The notes under the pieces are model-generated. The model saw only the letters and a list, made by a program, of their open reading frames with translations, searched no databases and had not been told where the DNA came from. 64,000 nt of DNA from Ridgeia piscesae (Eukaryota > Annelida > Polychaeta > Sabellida > Siboglinidae), in the NCBI GenBank assembly GCA_025642075.2, contig JAODUO010000053.1, positions 1,606,001-1,670,000 on the forward strand. Direction: 5' to 3'. This document shows positions 26,051 through 40,400 of the stretch, piece after piece. The number at the start of each line of letters is the position of its first letter. The stretch's first letter is position 1. A program made the position numbers and the translations under genes.

Positions 26051-28370
26051 TGTGGAGGCACTTACACTTTCCAAAATTAAACAGCATTTGCCACTTCTCA
26101 GACCATTCTATCAACTTATTAAGATCATCTTGTAAATGCTGCCTATCTGCATCACTTTTAATTTTCCTAAACACTTTTGTGTCGTCCGCAAATTTCAACA
26201 CCTTGCTTGTTATGTCATCATCCAAATCATTGAAATATATTAAGAATAAAATAGGTCCCAGTTCTGATCCCTGCGGTACTCCACTCAAAACCGATTTCCA
26301 GTTTGAAACCTCCCCATCAACTACTACTCTTTGTCTTCTATCAATAAGCCATTTTTCTATCCAGTTGATCATACCATTTCCTATGCCATGGGCCTTTAGT
26401 TTAAGTAGTAGTCTTTGGTGTGGCACTTTGTCAAAGGCTTTTTTAAATCTAAGTAGATTATATCTACTGGTGATCCCTCATCTACCCACTTTGTGACATC
26501 TTCCAAAAAACATAACATATTTGTTAAGCATGACCTCGCTTTTAAAAACCCATGTTGAGATGGGTTTATCAATTTATTTTTAACAAGAAAATCAACCAGG
26601 TGATCTTTAATTATCTTTCTAATAGTTTGCAAATCACCGATGTTAAACTCACTGGTCTATAGTTCTCTGACTTGTTTCTCGAACCTTTTTTAAATAATTG
26701 TATAATGTTTGCTTCTCTCCATTCTAACGGAACTATTCCCTCCTCTAAAGACAAATTGAACACTGTTGCAAGCGGTATGCTGATTTGTTCTACAATTTCC
26801 AATAGTAATTTGGGAGGAATCCCATCCACTCCAGGTGATTTAATATCCTTCATATCTCTTATTTTCATAGCTACCATTGTTGGGGTTACAATTAGTTGTC
26901 CTAAATAGTCAAACTCTCTCCCTTCGAACTTAGTCTCAAGTACTGGTAATAACTAATATCTTCCCTGGTAAACACCGAACTAAAGTACTCATTTAGGTTT
27001 TCTGCCATTAAGAATCGCTCTGTTATTATGTTTCCATCACTACCTTCTAGAGGACCGACCTTATCCTGAACTTTCTGTTTACTTCGAACATACGCATAAA
27101 AACTCTTGCTGTCATGTTTTATATTAAAAGCTATTTTTTTCGTAGCTTCTCTTTGAATTTGTAATTTCAGCTGTAGCTTGATTAAGTGCTTCTTTATAAA
27201 TGCTATAGTCTTCTTCACTTCCAGTATGTCTATATCTCTTCCACATCATTTGCTTGTACTTGATTTTTCTAATGGCTTCCTTCGATAAGTGTTTCTTCTT
27301 TGACCGTTTCCCCTGTTTTTTCAAGGGGACAAATTTGTCAATGACGCAGTCAATTTCACTCTTTAAAATATTCCAGCATTCTGTTGCTGTCTTATTCTTC
27401 AGTGTGTTATTCCAGTCTATCTTTGCTAAATATTCCTCATGTCCTTATATCTTCCTTTGTGAAAAATTTTCCTGTACCTTATTTTTCTATTCCGTTCTCC
27501 CTTTACTTTGATGATAAAATGTATCTGGTTGTGATCACTACACCCCAGTGGCTCACATATCTTGACATTATCAACAAATTCCTTCTGTGAGCTCAATACT
27601 ATGTCTAACACGTTCTCGCCCCTAGTTGCTTCTAACACATGTTGAGAAAGGAAACTATCTTGTACTAAATTTAAAAACTCTTGATCCTCTCTCCCGGTAC
27701 TCTGTAGAGATGTCCACTGTATATGCCCATGGTTAAAATCCCCCATAATAATACAGTCCCGTTTACTCACTTCTTTGATAGCGTTATGTATTTTTTCATT
27801 CTCTTCCATGCTTATGTTTGGACTCCGATACACTAACCCAACAGTTAATGTTGAGTTTCCTGTAACTATGTTACACCAGACAGCTTCTTCACATTCTGCT
27901 TCTTTTTCTAATTTTATTTCATAAGCCTGGATGAGCCTTTAATATATAAAATAACTCCGCCTCCCCTTCTTCCTAATCTATCTTTCCTAAACATTACATA
28001 TCCTGTCATTCCTAATTCGGCTTCTGATATGTCGGGGGTGGCCCAAGATTTTCAGTTATACCTATTATGTGAGGGTCAATATCTTCTACCATAATGTTTA
28101 GTTCATTTCTTTTGTTTACTATGCTCCTTGCATTTAAACAAACACATTATAACCAAATTCTGTAGGGCTTTCCAGGCTGTTATTTGCTGATTTCATTTTG
28201 CTATCTTTATCTATGCCTCCAGTATTTGGCTTCTCTGTGCATCCCCCCTGCGAAACTAGTTTAAAAAGTTGCAACCTGTTCCATTGGCCATCGATCGAAG
28301 CAGGTTCTCGGAGAACACTGCTGCGCCCTTTGAATGGGCAAGAGCCCCCAGCAGCATATTTATCTAACAT
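26045..28370 (-). pseudogene. Non-LTR retrotransposon ORF2: endonuclease plus reverse transcriptase, frameshifted
   Basis: Read on minus: LNARSIVNKRNELN and IIGITE (endonuclease start, near 28130), then GDFNHGHIQW and SDHNQIHF (27430-27833). The RT blocks follow: KSPGVDGIPPKLL, ENYRPVSLTSVICKLLE, NPSQHGFLKARSC, YLDLKK, GVPQGSELGPILFLIYFNDL and KFADDTKVF (catalytic Asp pair). It stops at FNFGKCKCLHI near 26050, so the C-terminal third is missing. Several frameshifts and stops make it non-functional. The clade is jockey/CR1-like. The 28134-28370 stretch looks like the ORF upstream of the endonuclease. Confidence 0.93.
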
Positions 28371-29960
28371 TCATATATTGCAGAAACAAATAATTTGTAT
28401 AATAAGTCATGCTGAATTTAGAAGTCATACGTTTTATTTGAAGCACGTCAAATTATGAACATCTGTCAACTGAACAAATATGTAACTTGCATATTAATGT
28501 ACAAATAATAGGGGTATGTTACAAATATATTTAATGACATGTTCATGAAGCATACACCATCAAACAACTATAATATAAGATAAAATATAACTTACAAAAT
28601 ACCAGACAAAACACCCGCTTATGTTGGTCCCAAATTTTGGAATACTATTATCATGAAGAATCATATTGGAAATTGTATGTCTATGAATATATTTTAAAAC
28701 GCAATGAAACAATGCATCTGGAGAACATATTAACAAGAAACACAGCACAATTATGATACAGAGGTATATATTTGAGTATCATAGTATGTATTCATATTTG
28801 TGAACAGTATAGCTAATTGAGAATTCTCATTGTCATGTTTTTATTACATTTATTTCAATAACTGTGGTATGTTTGCATCAGTATAATTGCACCAAGGTGG
28901 CATACATGTTTTGTTGATAATTGAAAAATGGAATCATAAGCAGTAGATATGAGGAAATCAAACTTCAAAGCAGTGCAAAATTCATAGTTTTCATAATGCA
29001 GATAGGAAGAAAGTGGTAATTTGAGCTTGTTTAGCAAACCTACATCACGTGCTATTTTATTTGACATATTGTCAATATGAATCTTCCGGTTTACATGTTC
29101 ATCTGTAGTGATCCCAAGATAAAAAAAAATTAATAATTATTTTGCTTCCATTGTGGTAGGCCAGAGTCCACAACACGACAGTTGCAGATTAGCTAGTCGC
29201 GGCAACGAACGCTCCCTTTGACTTTGTTGGGTATGTGAGGGCTGCAGATAGTGTACACTATATTTTTACTGTGAATAAAGATATAATCTTACAAGAAGAC
29301 CGGTCAACAGTTGCCAAAAACTGAGCATTGAGACAGTCTCTAGCTTTATTTTCTGATGCTGCAGTTTCTCTATTGGTGTATTTTTTTAATGTTTTTATTC
29401 GGTTTACATAGTCAAACTCAAAGTTGAGTCAAGGCTGATTAATTTGAATAATTATATATATAATACCTGATTCAACGTCCAATCGTGGTCATACCAGACA
29501 CCGGGAACTGTTTACACGACCTATTTATTTCAGCTTTGTCGATATTGTGTTTTTCCTATTTGGTGTGAATATAATGAAAATGGAAATGTGATTTTTCTGT
29601 TTCTGTTATGTTGTAGTGCAAAACCCCTACTGGGGCATCACGCACTAGTTTTTGTGTGAAACGGCGTGGACATGGCATATATTATACATTTTAAAAAGAT
29701 TATGATACCAATTCCACTACTTCCAAACACCGATTCCAATTATACTTGTCAGCCACTGATTCCGATTCAAGAATAGGAACATCCCCTGGATTTGGAATAA
29801 AGATCGTGCGTTCTTGTCGAACGATCCGCCCGGCGCCCGTTTTAGGATCCCTAGGATGGGCCCGCCAGGTGGCGATATCCTTCTTTCGCGTGTTGGTACG
29901 GGATGCGTCGCGTGGATGTGAGAAGTTCTCTGCTAAGTTTTAAGTAAAATTGACGCTGCA
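28371..29960. other. Intergenic DNA and NUDCD1 upstream region
   Basis: AT-rich to about 29700, then a CpG-richer stretch (29810-29945) directly upstream of the NUDCD1 ATG, which likely contains promoter and 5' UTR. No TATA box was assigned. Confidence 0.45.
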
Positions 29961-30177
29961 ATGACGGATAAATTAACCGACCTTAAGCCAAACAGGAGCC
30001 TGATTGACGCACATTTTGATGGATATAAACTGTCGCTTGATCCGCTGGCAACTTATCAAGTTACTATCGAATCGGGTAGGTCTTAACAGGGCATGGTTGG
30101 TAATCATATTGCATGGTTTACCTATTTTATCGCCATAGATATGATAGTGTAGTCAATATGGGGCATCACGCACTAGT
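29631..30177. repeat. 19-bp direct repeats flanking NUDCD1 exon 1
   Basis: TGGGGCATCACGCACTAGT occurs exactly at 29631-29649 and again at 30159-30177, on either side of the first coding exon. The origin is unknown. Confidence 0.9.
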
Positions 30178-33100
30178 ATGGATGGTCGGTTTCAGGATGG
30201 CTGGCTTCAGTTATCTGGAAGTGGAATAAGAGTATTTGTGCTTGGGAATATGGGATTAGGGTGGGGTGCCATGAATGGGGAGTCAATGATGGGGGTGTGG
30301 TAGGGACGGGGTGTGGAGGTGGACAGGGGTGGTGGTGTATGTTGTCTGTTGGAGGTGCCTGAAGGGTGCAGTTGTCAGGTTAATGTAATGCAATGCACCC
30401 TTAAAGGCGTCGAGTCTGTTCCACTGGACTATTGATGTATTGTTCAGGGAAAGAAGCTGTATTTGTAATAGTTGTGGGAGGTGGATATTTGTCTGTATGT
30501 GTGTGGGTGGTTGGATCTTGTTTGGATGTGTCCGGGCATGAGGTATTGTTTGGGATTGATGTCTAAGAGGTTGTTTGTTATTTTATACATGGTGGAAAGT
30601 CTGGCCTCAGCCCTCCTCTGTTCAAACTTTTGACAGTTACGTTGCTTTCGGCTGACAACTTCACCAAACTTAGACGCTGTGATACGCAGTCGTCGTCCCT
30701 CCCACCACTTGGCACTCCCTGCTTGATCTCTTGTTTCTACCTCTGAGGCGTGTGATTTGACACGGTCAACTGCCAGCCTCTTGATTATGTCTGCTCCCTT
30801 CTTTGTCCCTAACGCTGCATCTATCTGGGGTGGCTCGGGATAACATGCCATGTCTCTCACAATGCACCTCTGGGTTTGCCCGGGAACTTGTCAATGCTTA
30901 CAACATTACAGTCCACATTAAAATCACTTTCTGTCAGAGCCAACTGGTAACTCAGAGGAGAGCTCCGTGGAACCCATGTTCCCAGTTGTGTATGGCAGAT
31001 AATGGTGTCCTTGATGTGGTTCCTTGCCATCAAAATTCCACGCCTTGCATTTTCGGTAGCCAATGTCTCCTGAATGCTGGTCAACAAATCAGAATCATTG
31101 TTAACCGCTGCTGGTGCCCTACCCTCAAACAATGTGGATGTAAATTCTCGGTTTGTATATTAAATGTGAACAGCTACCGCCATGATGGGTTCTGCTGCTA
31201 CCCCCTCTATTCGAGGTTTATGCCAAGTCATGGGCATCGATGTTTTGGAGAGATCATCTGGAATAATTGGCGTGGCTGACTTTGAAAATTGGCTGATTTG
31301 GTACAGGAGAGCCATAAGATGGTTGCAATACCCTGATTTACCTGCAACGCAAGTGCACTGGCCGATATCCACATTAAAGTCATCTTTATGGCACACCAGA
31401 TTTTGTGGGGCTGATCGTTCTTTCTCTGGCTGGGGAAGCACTTGGATTTGAAATATGTGTTCATTGTCAGTCACACACCAAATATCATGGAGATACTTCT
31501 CTGTGAAAAAAACGGCATCCTTTGGTCTCAGGCCAGATACATGTCTTCTTCTGTGGTTGGTCAGAATCCATTTTGAATGCACGTTTTCCAGAATTGAGCA
31601 CATGGTCATTGATGTAAATGTCATTGAAGGATATCCCTGGTGGAATAACCTTCTGACCATCCAGACGTAGGTTGATTGATGCTTTCTGCATGTGCAGTTT
31701 CACCATTCTTGCTTTGTTCACAATCAGCCGTGTGTTTGGAGGATGATTCCGACTTCCTCTTTGTGTAGAGCAGGTCAGGAGTTGGGTCGACTACAACGAC
31801 ATCAGTCCTTGATACCTCGAGAACTCTGAAAAGATACAAAACAGGAACCATTTATATGATAGACAGACAGATAATTTAGTAGCTATTTTCATACAAAACT
31901 AGATCGTTTGGTCGTCCTATGTCTGCATATGTATCACCTGGTTGCCCAAAATTCACCGCAAAAAAACCCCAGCTAGGAACGATAAAAATGCATGTAACTG
32001 TCAATATTATATCAAAAATGACTACACAATTACTATGACAATGATCAACAATGAAGTGAAGGATTTTCTGTTATTACATTATTTTTACTTACTTGGAGTA
32101 AACTCCACCATTAACATCCTCCGTTCGACGAGCTGTTGCGCCCCAAAGAGGGTTTGAGCAAGGTTCGCTTTTATTATGCTTGCATGAACATCTGTAAACC
32201 CGGAACACCAAATGAGTTGTACATAATGTACATAACAATACTTTTACCGTGACAAGATAGTAGGGGTCACTTGACATGTTTCTTTGTTCTCCACCCAGGC
32301 ATAAAAGTGAATTATTTCCACCCTGACTAACATCACTTGTTGTGTTTGTTGCCACTTTTACAATCTTACTTTCCCGAAGTTACTAACAGGAGGACAACGT
32401 GTGGTGAAGAAGTACTCTAACTTGGGAACACAAGGCAGTGGTAATTAATGGGAAACCCGTAACCAACTCACCCCAAAACAAAATCAATGTTGGATTTCAT
32501 AATGTCAACAAACCACCACAAACGTACCTGTTACATCTAGTTATCACGTCGCGAATTCTGTTTCTAGCACCAGAGTACCTGTAATTGCAATTACTACATA
32601 ATTGATGAATGAAAATCATTATAACAACAACAAGGACAAATACCTGAACGCATTTGCTTTTCGCAATTCCTCATCCAGAAAATCTGACACCCTCTTTACC
32701 GATCGGTCAGCCACTTCCATAGCCCTGTTGTAATCATTCTGACGAAAGTCAAAATCATCGTCTTCATCAGTGATGTAGTTAGCAAAGTTGTCATCCTCGT
32801 CATCGACTCATTGTCCGCCTCGCTTTCATCAGTCACTTCCTCCAAAAAGTACTCTTCAATCAAACTATCTATCTATCTGTGCCTGATCACTTGCATCAGA
32901 GTTTAATAACTTTGCCATGTTAAACGCCATTTTTCGCTTCGTCTTGGCCTTGCTCGCTAATTAGGTCAGCAGTGACGTGAAAGATATACACAGTGCGCAT
33001 GCATTTGTTCAGAACATTTTGCAAATGATCCAGGCTGGACCAATGAGAACGCTTCCCGGGGCTGTTGCTGCCATGTGACCCTGGTTTGTTTACACAGCTA

Positions 33101-36100
33101 TTCCAAGCTTTCTGAGGCCGGAGAATGCATACGTGACCTTATATGGACAGATGACGTGTTAAGCTTCGCGGTGATACCCATTATGATAGGGATCGTCCCA
33201 AGATTAGCAGCAAAGAATGCACGCAATTACTGGCATTTTCAGCTTTGTTTTAAGGAAATGGAGCAGAACACTTAGCACAGCTCTATGCAAATACCTTTAA
33301 AATACATGAAACAGAGTTAGTTAGATGATAACAAGTATGGCAATCAATAAAACGAATACTAAAGAATCATCTGTGAACGCGAACCAATCTTTCGTAGGTA
33401 CTGCACTATCAAGCTGTGCTGCACTATCAAGAAGTTGTTTCAAGTTATTTGTCAGTTTCATCACAGTTAGCCGGAGTCGCTCTCCTTGTTGCACCTTTGT
33501 AAACACGAAGCAGTCTTTCGTGGGTGCTTTCTGTTCTAGCACGGCCTTGCAAAATTTCAGTTGTGATTGTAATGCCTCTACCTTGTCTGCAGTGGTGATG
33601 TAGGATTCCACTTGATTATACACCTCTTCTTTTGTCTGTCACAGAGTGAGACCAAACGTTATGATGTCACTGATGGGTTTCTCTTTCATCTGGATTTGAC
33701 TGTGCAGTTGCCTCAATGTCACTGATTTTCTTATTGATCTCTGCCTGTTTCCTTTCTTCGATTTCCTCTTTGAGATGTCTGAACTTGTCTCATGTATGTT
33801 GAATATGTTGTCTGGCATTGCTGAGGAGTTCTGTCTGTTCTTCTAGTGTTTTCATGTTGATCCACTGGATGGTCTTGTTTTGGGAAAACATGATGTAGGA
33901 TTCTGCTGCATGTGTGGTTATGTTCGGTTTCTGTTTGATGAGATGATCTCAGAAGCCAATAATTGTTACATTGTATAATGTCTTTAGACATGTAATTATT
34001 ACTTTAGTGTTGCTGATTATTATATGTACATGACATTATGTAACAATAAAGCTATTACTATTCAAATATACTCTCCGCATATTTGCTGCTTTTCGGGACA
34101 CACTTGTATTTCTGCCTCAGTGCTGGGTCATTGACATCTAGACTGCCATGGACGCCACCCTGCAGATGGTCCTTAAACAGCCTTGTGCACAACACAGCTA
34201 AGTCAGGGAAGATTACTCTCAGGTAGAGTTCAGTTGCTGTGTCAAACTCATGTGCTTCATCAGGCTACAAATGCAGTCTCCATTCCCATGGGAATTGCCC
34301 AGCAGGGCTTTATGCCAGATAACATTATTGCCAGTCACACATGTTTTGGTGGACACATGGATGTTAACTGTTAAACCAGTTTACAAACTATTAAATGTGT
34401 CTGATGACCTGAAATGGACTACAAACACACATGTGACACCATTTTCACTCACTTTCAAGGCATAACTAACAATATCTACGGTTTTGGAAGACTTTGGTTG
34501 TTTTTTTGCTCCTTCATTTTTTACCTGTCCACCACCCATCCACCCATATTTCTACCCGTCCATATTCGTTTTTACCCATCCAAATGAAGGGTGGACGGAT
34601 CTCTACATAAAGCTATGTTCCCCAGTGACTACAGATAGGTTGATTATGTGCGTAAGGAGTGGGAGTAATTCAGCAATGTATTGTTGAACCAATTTGGTTG
34701 GCATGTGGTCAAGAGCACAGCTGGTTGTTTTTGATTTCATGACCAACTTCTGCACATCATCTTCGGGGACCACTGCAAATGTATCTAAGTTAGCACCCTC
34801 TCTGACTTGTGCATAGGGTGGTTCAGTAACGCCAATGGTCGACTGAATAGCATCTGTTTTATCGTTAAAAAAATTGCCAAATTTATTTACAAGGTTTTCC
34901 ACCGAATCATGGTCAGGTAGTGGAGTACTGTTGTACCACTACTTAGAGATTACTGTTGCTCTTAGGCAATGGCATAGTAAATTAAGAGGGATTGGCTTTG
35001 TACTGACATAAGTAAATATAAATAAACACGCTTATGTAAAATTTGACAGACGCATTATTTATTTGATCTATTCAGTTTACAAACTCAAATCTATACCCAG
35101 CTGTGGCACAGAAGCAGCTCAGCCTCACCTCCCAACCCAAGGGAGAGGGAAACCCTCCAGCTGCGCACCCTGTGTGCCTGACCACTCTCTTGGTCTCTCC
35201 CCCTCCTGTGTTCCTGGAGCCTGGCATTTATACCCCTCCCTAAAGCACAGCGCACACGAGTGGATCGGCCATGTTGCACCAGCTGTTGAGGTGGATTCCT
35301 AATCACCATTCCCACCCACGAGTCATCTAGCGAAGTTGCCAACTCAGCCCACACTGCTTTGTGTGCAGCTTCGTTCTTGAAAAGATGGCGTCCACTGGCA
35401 CAGGTCAGGACGAGCAAACAGAGGAAGAGGCCTTGTTATTTGTTTTATTGACAAGAACACGGCGACGTTTGGCTGCATTGGAATGTAGACGTGTTTGGGA
35501 AAGGAGTTGAATAAGAAGAAGGGAGGGGGATGTATCATGCGGTATTTCACGTTTGGCCTGCGATAGTATCCTCCCGTTGTACCATTCTTCGCTGTCATCA
35601 GTGACATTCATGAATTTGTGCTTCACCCGGCGATGGATAAGGATGTTCAGATTTTGCACAGCACTATCAAAAAGTTGTTTAAAATTATTTGTTAATTCCA
35701 CCACAGTTAACGGGAGTCACTTTCCTTCTTGCACCTCGGTGAACGCGAACCAGTCTTTCGTAGGTACTTTCTGCTCTAGCACAGCCTTGCCAAATCTCGG
35801 TTGTGATTGTAATGCCTCAACCTTGTCTGCAGTGGTGATGTAGGATTCCACTTGATTATACACCTCTTGTTTTATCTGCCACAGAGTGAGACCAAACATT
35901 ATCTTGCAGGTGTAACTAAACATGCACACTGTAGAGTCCTTTCTTCTCCAGAAACTGAAGTACATATTCATCATTATATAGGTGGTGATGCACTCTGTCA
36001 CAATGTTTCCCAGTCATATTCACAAGACACTCAATCACAGATCCAATTTTCGATACACTAACATTATGATGTCACAGTTCATACAACACACATTTGGCAT

Positions 36101-37326
36101 TCACTTCTATAACTACGAGTGATAATCAAATAGAGTCATTGTGTCTGTATCATTATTTAGCAGACACTCCATCCATTCTACAGAGCTGTGAAGGTCTGCA
36201 TTTTCTTTCTTTGATTTTGTCAGTTTCTCCCGAAAAGCCTTGCGCGACGTCACATTGCAAGTTTGGGAAGGTGTTATGGTCCCAGGCACATTTCAGACAG
36301 CTTCGCCGGTCTGCTTCTGTAGTATTCCACCCTTGCTGCGGTGCATTTTACCCCTCTCTTCAAATCTTCAATTGTATGTTGTTGTGTTTTGAGTTGTTCT
36401 GAAAGTTGTTGGATACTTTGGAATGCGTTTCTTGTGCTGTTGTTAATGTTAATTTACTCAATGTTTCTTCAGTTTCATTCTGTAGCTGTGTGATGTCATT
36501 CTGTAGCTGTGTGACGTCACTATGGGCATCCTTAAGGTTTGTGGGAAGTTCGACTGAAGGGTTGGAGCAAGTCTAGTTGACATCTGAAATTCCTCATCCA
36601 GAAACGACTCAAGTTTCTTCTGGGCATATGGACGTATAAATTTCTTAAAACTTCTGAATTTGTCAATGATTCTGGTGACTGAAATATTAACACTTCTACG
36701 ATTGACAGACGAAGATGATGTTGAACTTGAATGCAATTGCTCACAGTGTTCAATTACTGTATTAACAGCAACAAGCTTGTCCTCACCTCACCTATCCCGT
36801 AGTCTTAGTGGACCGTTGGGGCGCCACAGATGACCTGGCAACCAGCTCCCTCCATTCCTCTCGCCTCTCAGCCTTCCTCAGGGCGGCACCCAGTGTCATG
36901 CCCGTCCATTCCGGGATGTTGTCCTCCCATCTCTTTTTCTGTCTGCCTCGTCTTCTCCCTCCTTGCACTGTGCCCTGCAGGATTGTCTTGGTAAGCCCTG
37001 AAGATCTTGTTACGTGCCCGTACCATTTCAGTTTGCGTCGTTTTACTGTGGTCAAGAGGTCTTCGTGGGCCCCAATGGCTTGCCGAGTTCTGTTTCGCAC
37101 CTCTTCGTTGGAGATGTGGTCTCTGTAGGTGATGCTTGTCAGACTTACTAAAGACATCTACAATTTCCTTAATCTTCATTGTTGGAAAGTGTGTGCTAAT
37201 TTTGTGGTGTTACTGTCTCTTGTGGTGTGGGATAATCATGTACCAAAGTTATGATGCATTGTCATAGAAAGACTACAAATAACAAATGCACATATACTGG
37301 AATAAAAAATTACATAAAGGTAAACA

Positions 37327-37425
<99 letters not shown>

Positions 37426-40400
37426 CATGCATTTTAATATGACTAAATCATGAATACAACACAGCAACTGATCACAGATGATGAATGAAGTTCAACTGTA
37501 TAAAGTTGTAACCAAATGAAAGGCATTGTTGATTGCACTGTGTATTACAACCCTGAAGTGTATATTATAGGGCAACTCCATATTGGAGAGCCCAGACTGC
37601 TACAAATTTATTAAAATTTATACCACTGTTGTAAAACGTGTAAAATTTGGGCCCAAGTAAAAATAATTTGCTGTCAGTTCACAATTGTTTTAAATTATAT
37701 TTCTAATGGAGTGATTTTTTTAGCACTTAGTGATCATCCTCATACCAAATATGGCATATTGAATTTTTCAGAGGACTATAAAAAATAATATTAAAAAGTT
37801 GTGAATATCACAAGGATATCTAGAACAACACCAGGACAACGTTTGAGCAGATGCTGTTTTGGAGTGATTTTAGATGGTTTTTTAGGTGGGTTGCAGGTTT
37901 TAAGGTCTTGTCATGTTGCCTGGTCTTGTTGTGGCCCTCTTTAGTCATGCTTTGAAGAAATATGATATCTATCGAAATGTTGTCGCCTGTCACACTTCCA
38001 TTTTGCAATCGTGTTATCACATTGGGGGACAATCCTTCAACCTGCAAGTGACATGATATGGACCCTGCATCTGTCAGTTGACAGTTGTACAATCTATGCA
38101 ACAGAAGATGACAAACTGTGTCAGCCTTTAATCTTTCATTGACTGTGTCGTGATGTTGATATGTCATTGTGTCTGTCAGGGACAATTCTTCAATCTGTTT
38201 GTAACACAGTGTGGAACCCTGCATCTGTCAGTGACAATTCTTTAACCTGTTTGTGACACAATATGGAACTCTGCATCTGTCAGATGACAGTTGTACAACC
38301 CATACAGTGCATACATTGTCATACTGTCAGTGACATACACTTATTGAACCTTGAGTCTTTGATAGTCTCGTGATTTTGAAATTAAAACAGATGCATACCA
38401 CGTCAGTGTAACTGCAAAATCCTACACATAATGATACAACCATATGCACTGTATATGCAAAACTAATCGAGATAAGTACCATTAAGAAAGTGACACCACA
38501 AGATTGAATAAATTTCAGAACAAACGTACAACTACGACTGACACATGGTCTTTAGTGTCCACATTAGTTTCATTAATTAATCAAATGGGACAACATATGG
38601 GCACAGACAGGTCAGGCAACAGCATACCCGGACTATCTTATCGACGGTGGGGACAGACTCGCCTTGGCAGAGTTTAAGAAATTCCAGGGGAATTTCTGTT
38701 TCGAAAATGCGGAATTTCCTTACCACTAACGCAATTACTCGCTCTACATGTATGTGTACATTAGCAATCTTTCTAGTATGTTCAACCTCAAGCGGGTGCA
38801 GCTGCTTTTTACCCCTGGTAAAATCGGGAATTACTAACTTGGCTTGGTAGAAAGCTATTTTGAACCCCCTGTCTGCCATAATGATGTCGCCAGGTAGTAA
38901 GTTTGACAGGATGCCAGACTTCTGAACAATGTGTTTATCAGAAGTGCGACCCCCCCCACCCTTCGAAATGAACGTCACTGGTCCCTGAGGGGCAATACCG
39001 ATGAGGTACTTTACAGTCTGGTGGTGTTTGTAATTAGAGTATGTTAATACTGTGTTCATAGCACCGCTGAGCTTCTCGGTGAATAGTTCAAAGCAATCAA
39101 TGATCACAACAACCTTGTTACCAAACTCTTTGCGAAAGCACATTGGCATTGATTTCCTCAGATTATCTCGCGAAGGCCACTGGATCAGGAAATCCAGTTC
39201 CACATACAGGGCATTTAGTGTATAGTGGAAAACCCACTGGACTGTACCCACTGAAACATTCAGCTAATAAGCTATATCCCGAAACAGGTAATTCATTCTC
39301 AATTTTAAGAGGCATACCAACAGTTGTTGGTATCGTGACAGTTTCATTGATTCTGATAAATGGCATTTAATTCGATCGTAAACAATGTCGAGTACTGCTA
39401 GGGATGGCACACTAGTGTAGAAAGGCACTGTCTCGGGATCATTTGCGTACCATTCTCTATCATACACAGAACAAGTGCTTGGTCCAGGCTGTAACAGTCT
39501 CGCTCTATTGTCAGCCTCTATCCTAGCAATGTCGTCACATGTCAAAACAGTCTGCACCACAGTGTCTGATGCCTTGGCTGCCATGTTCTAAGTCACCACT
39601 TCCTCAGAAACGGGAGACTGCGACAGGCTTCGGTTCTGTTGATCCAAATCCAGTGGGCAGTCATCAGGTGGAGTGTCTGTGGTTCCTAGTGTCAACAGTG
39701 ATGACACAGCGCGCTGGGCAAACCTCGCATGTCATTCACCGGTCGGTGCAGACATCTTGTCGTAGCCCAGGTGTAGTGTCGGTAGCCATGACGGGTCGGT
39801 CTTTGCATGGAGGTATGCTTTCATTCCTAAAACAAAAAAGTATTATTAGTATACTTAACTGAGTAACTGGTAAAGAGTGGTATGTTGCTACAAGTTTGTT
39901 TATGAAAAATCGATATCAGACAGGCTTAAGTTTATCTACGACTAAGGTTGATATCAAAAATATTTACAATTATACGATCCAGTTAAGATCAATGAACATC
40001 CCATAATTAACATGTACAATTAAAATCTTGCAAGTAAGCACATTTTTCATGGGCTTATGCATACAACGATAGCATGACCATGGACGGTAGTCAGATCCAC
40101 AACTTACTTAGACGCACTTACTTAGACACCTTAGGCATGAGTCTAGTCTGGTGGTTATTACTCGTTTTCATGTTTGGGTCAGGAAAAAGATCACCTTCAC
40201 ATCTACACTTAGATATAAAATGTATTACATTTTGGAAATAAATTATTTGTTATACCAATTTATAATAAAAATGGGGGCGACAAAAATGTGTACAAACCAT
40301 TCACGAAATGCCTGGAGCACACCAACGTTCTGTCCCATTTCACTTCGGTCCCTATGTTTTATCACCTGATGGCCGCCTTCCATAATCGCCGTCGTTCACA

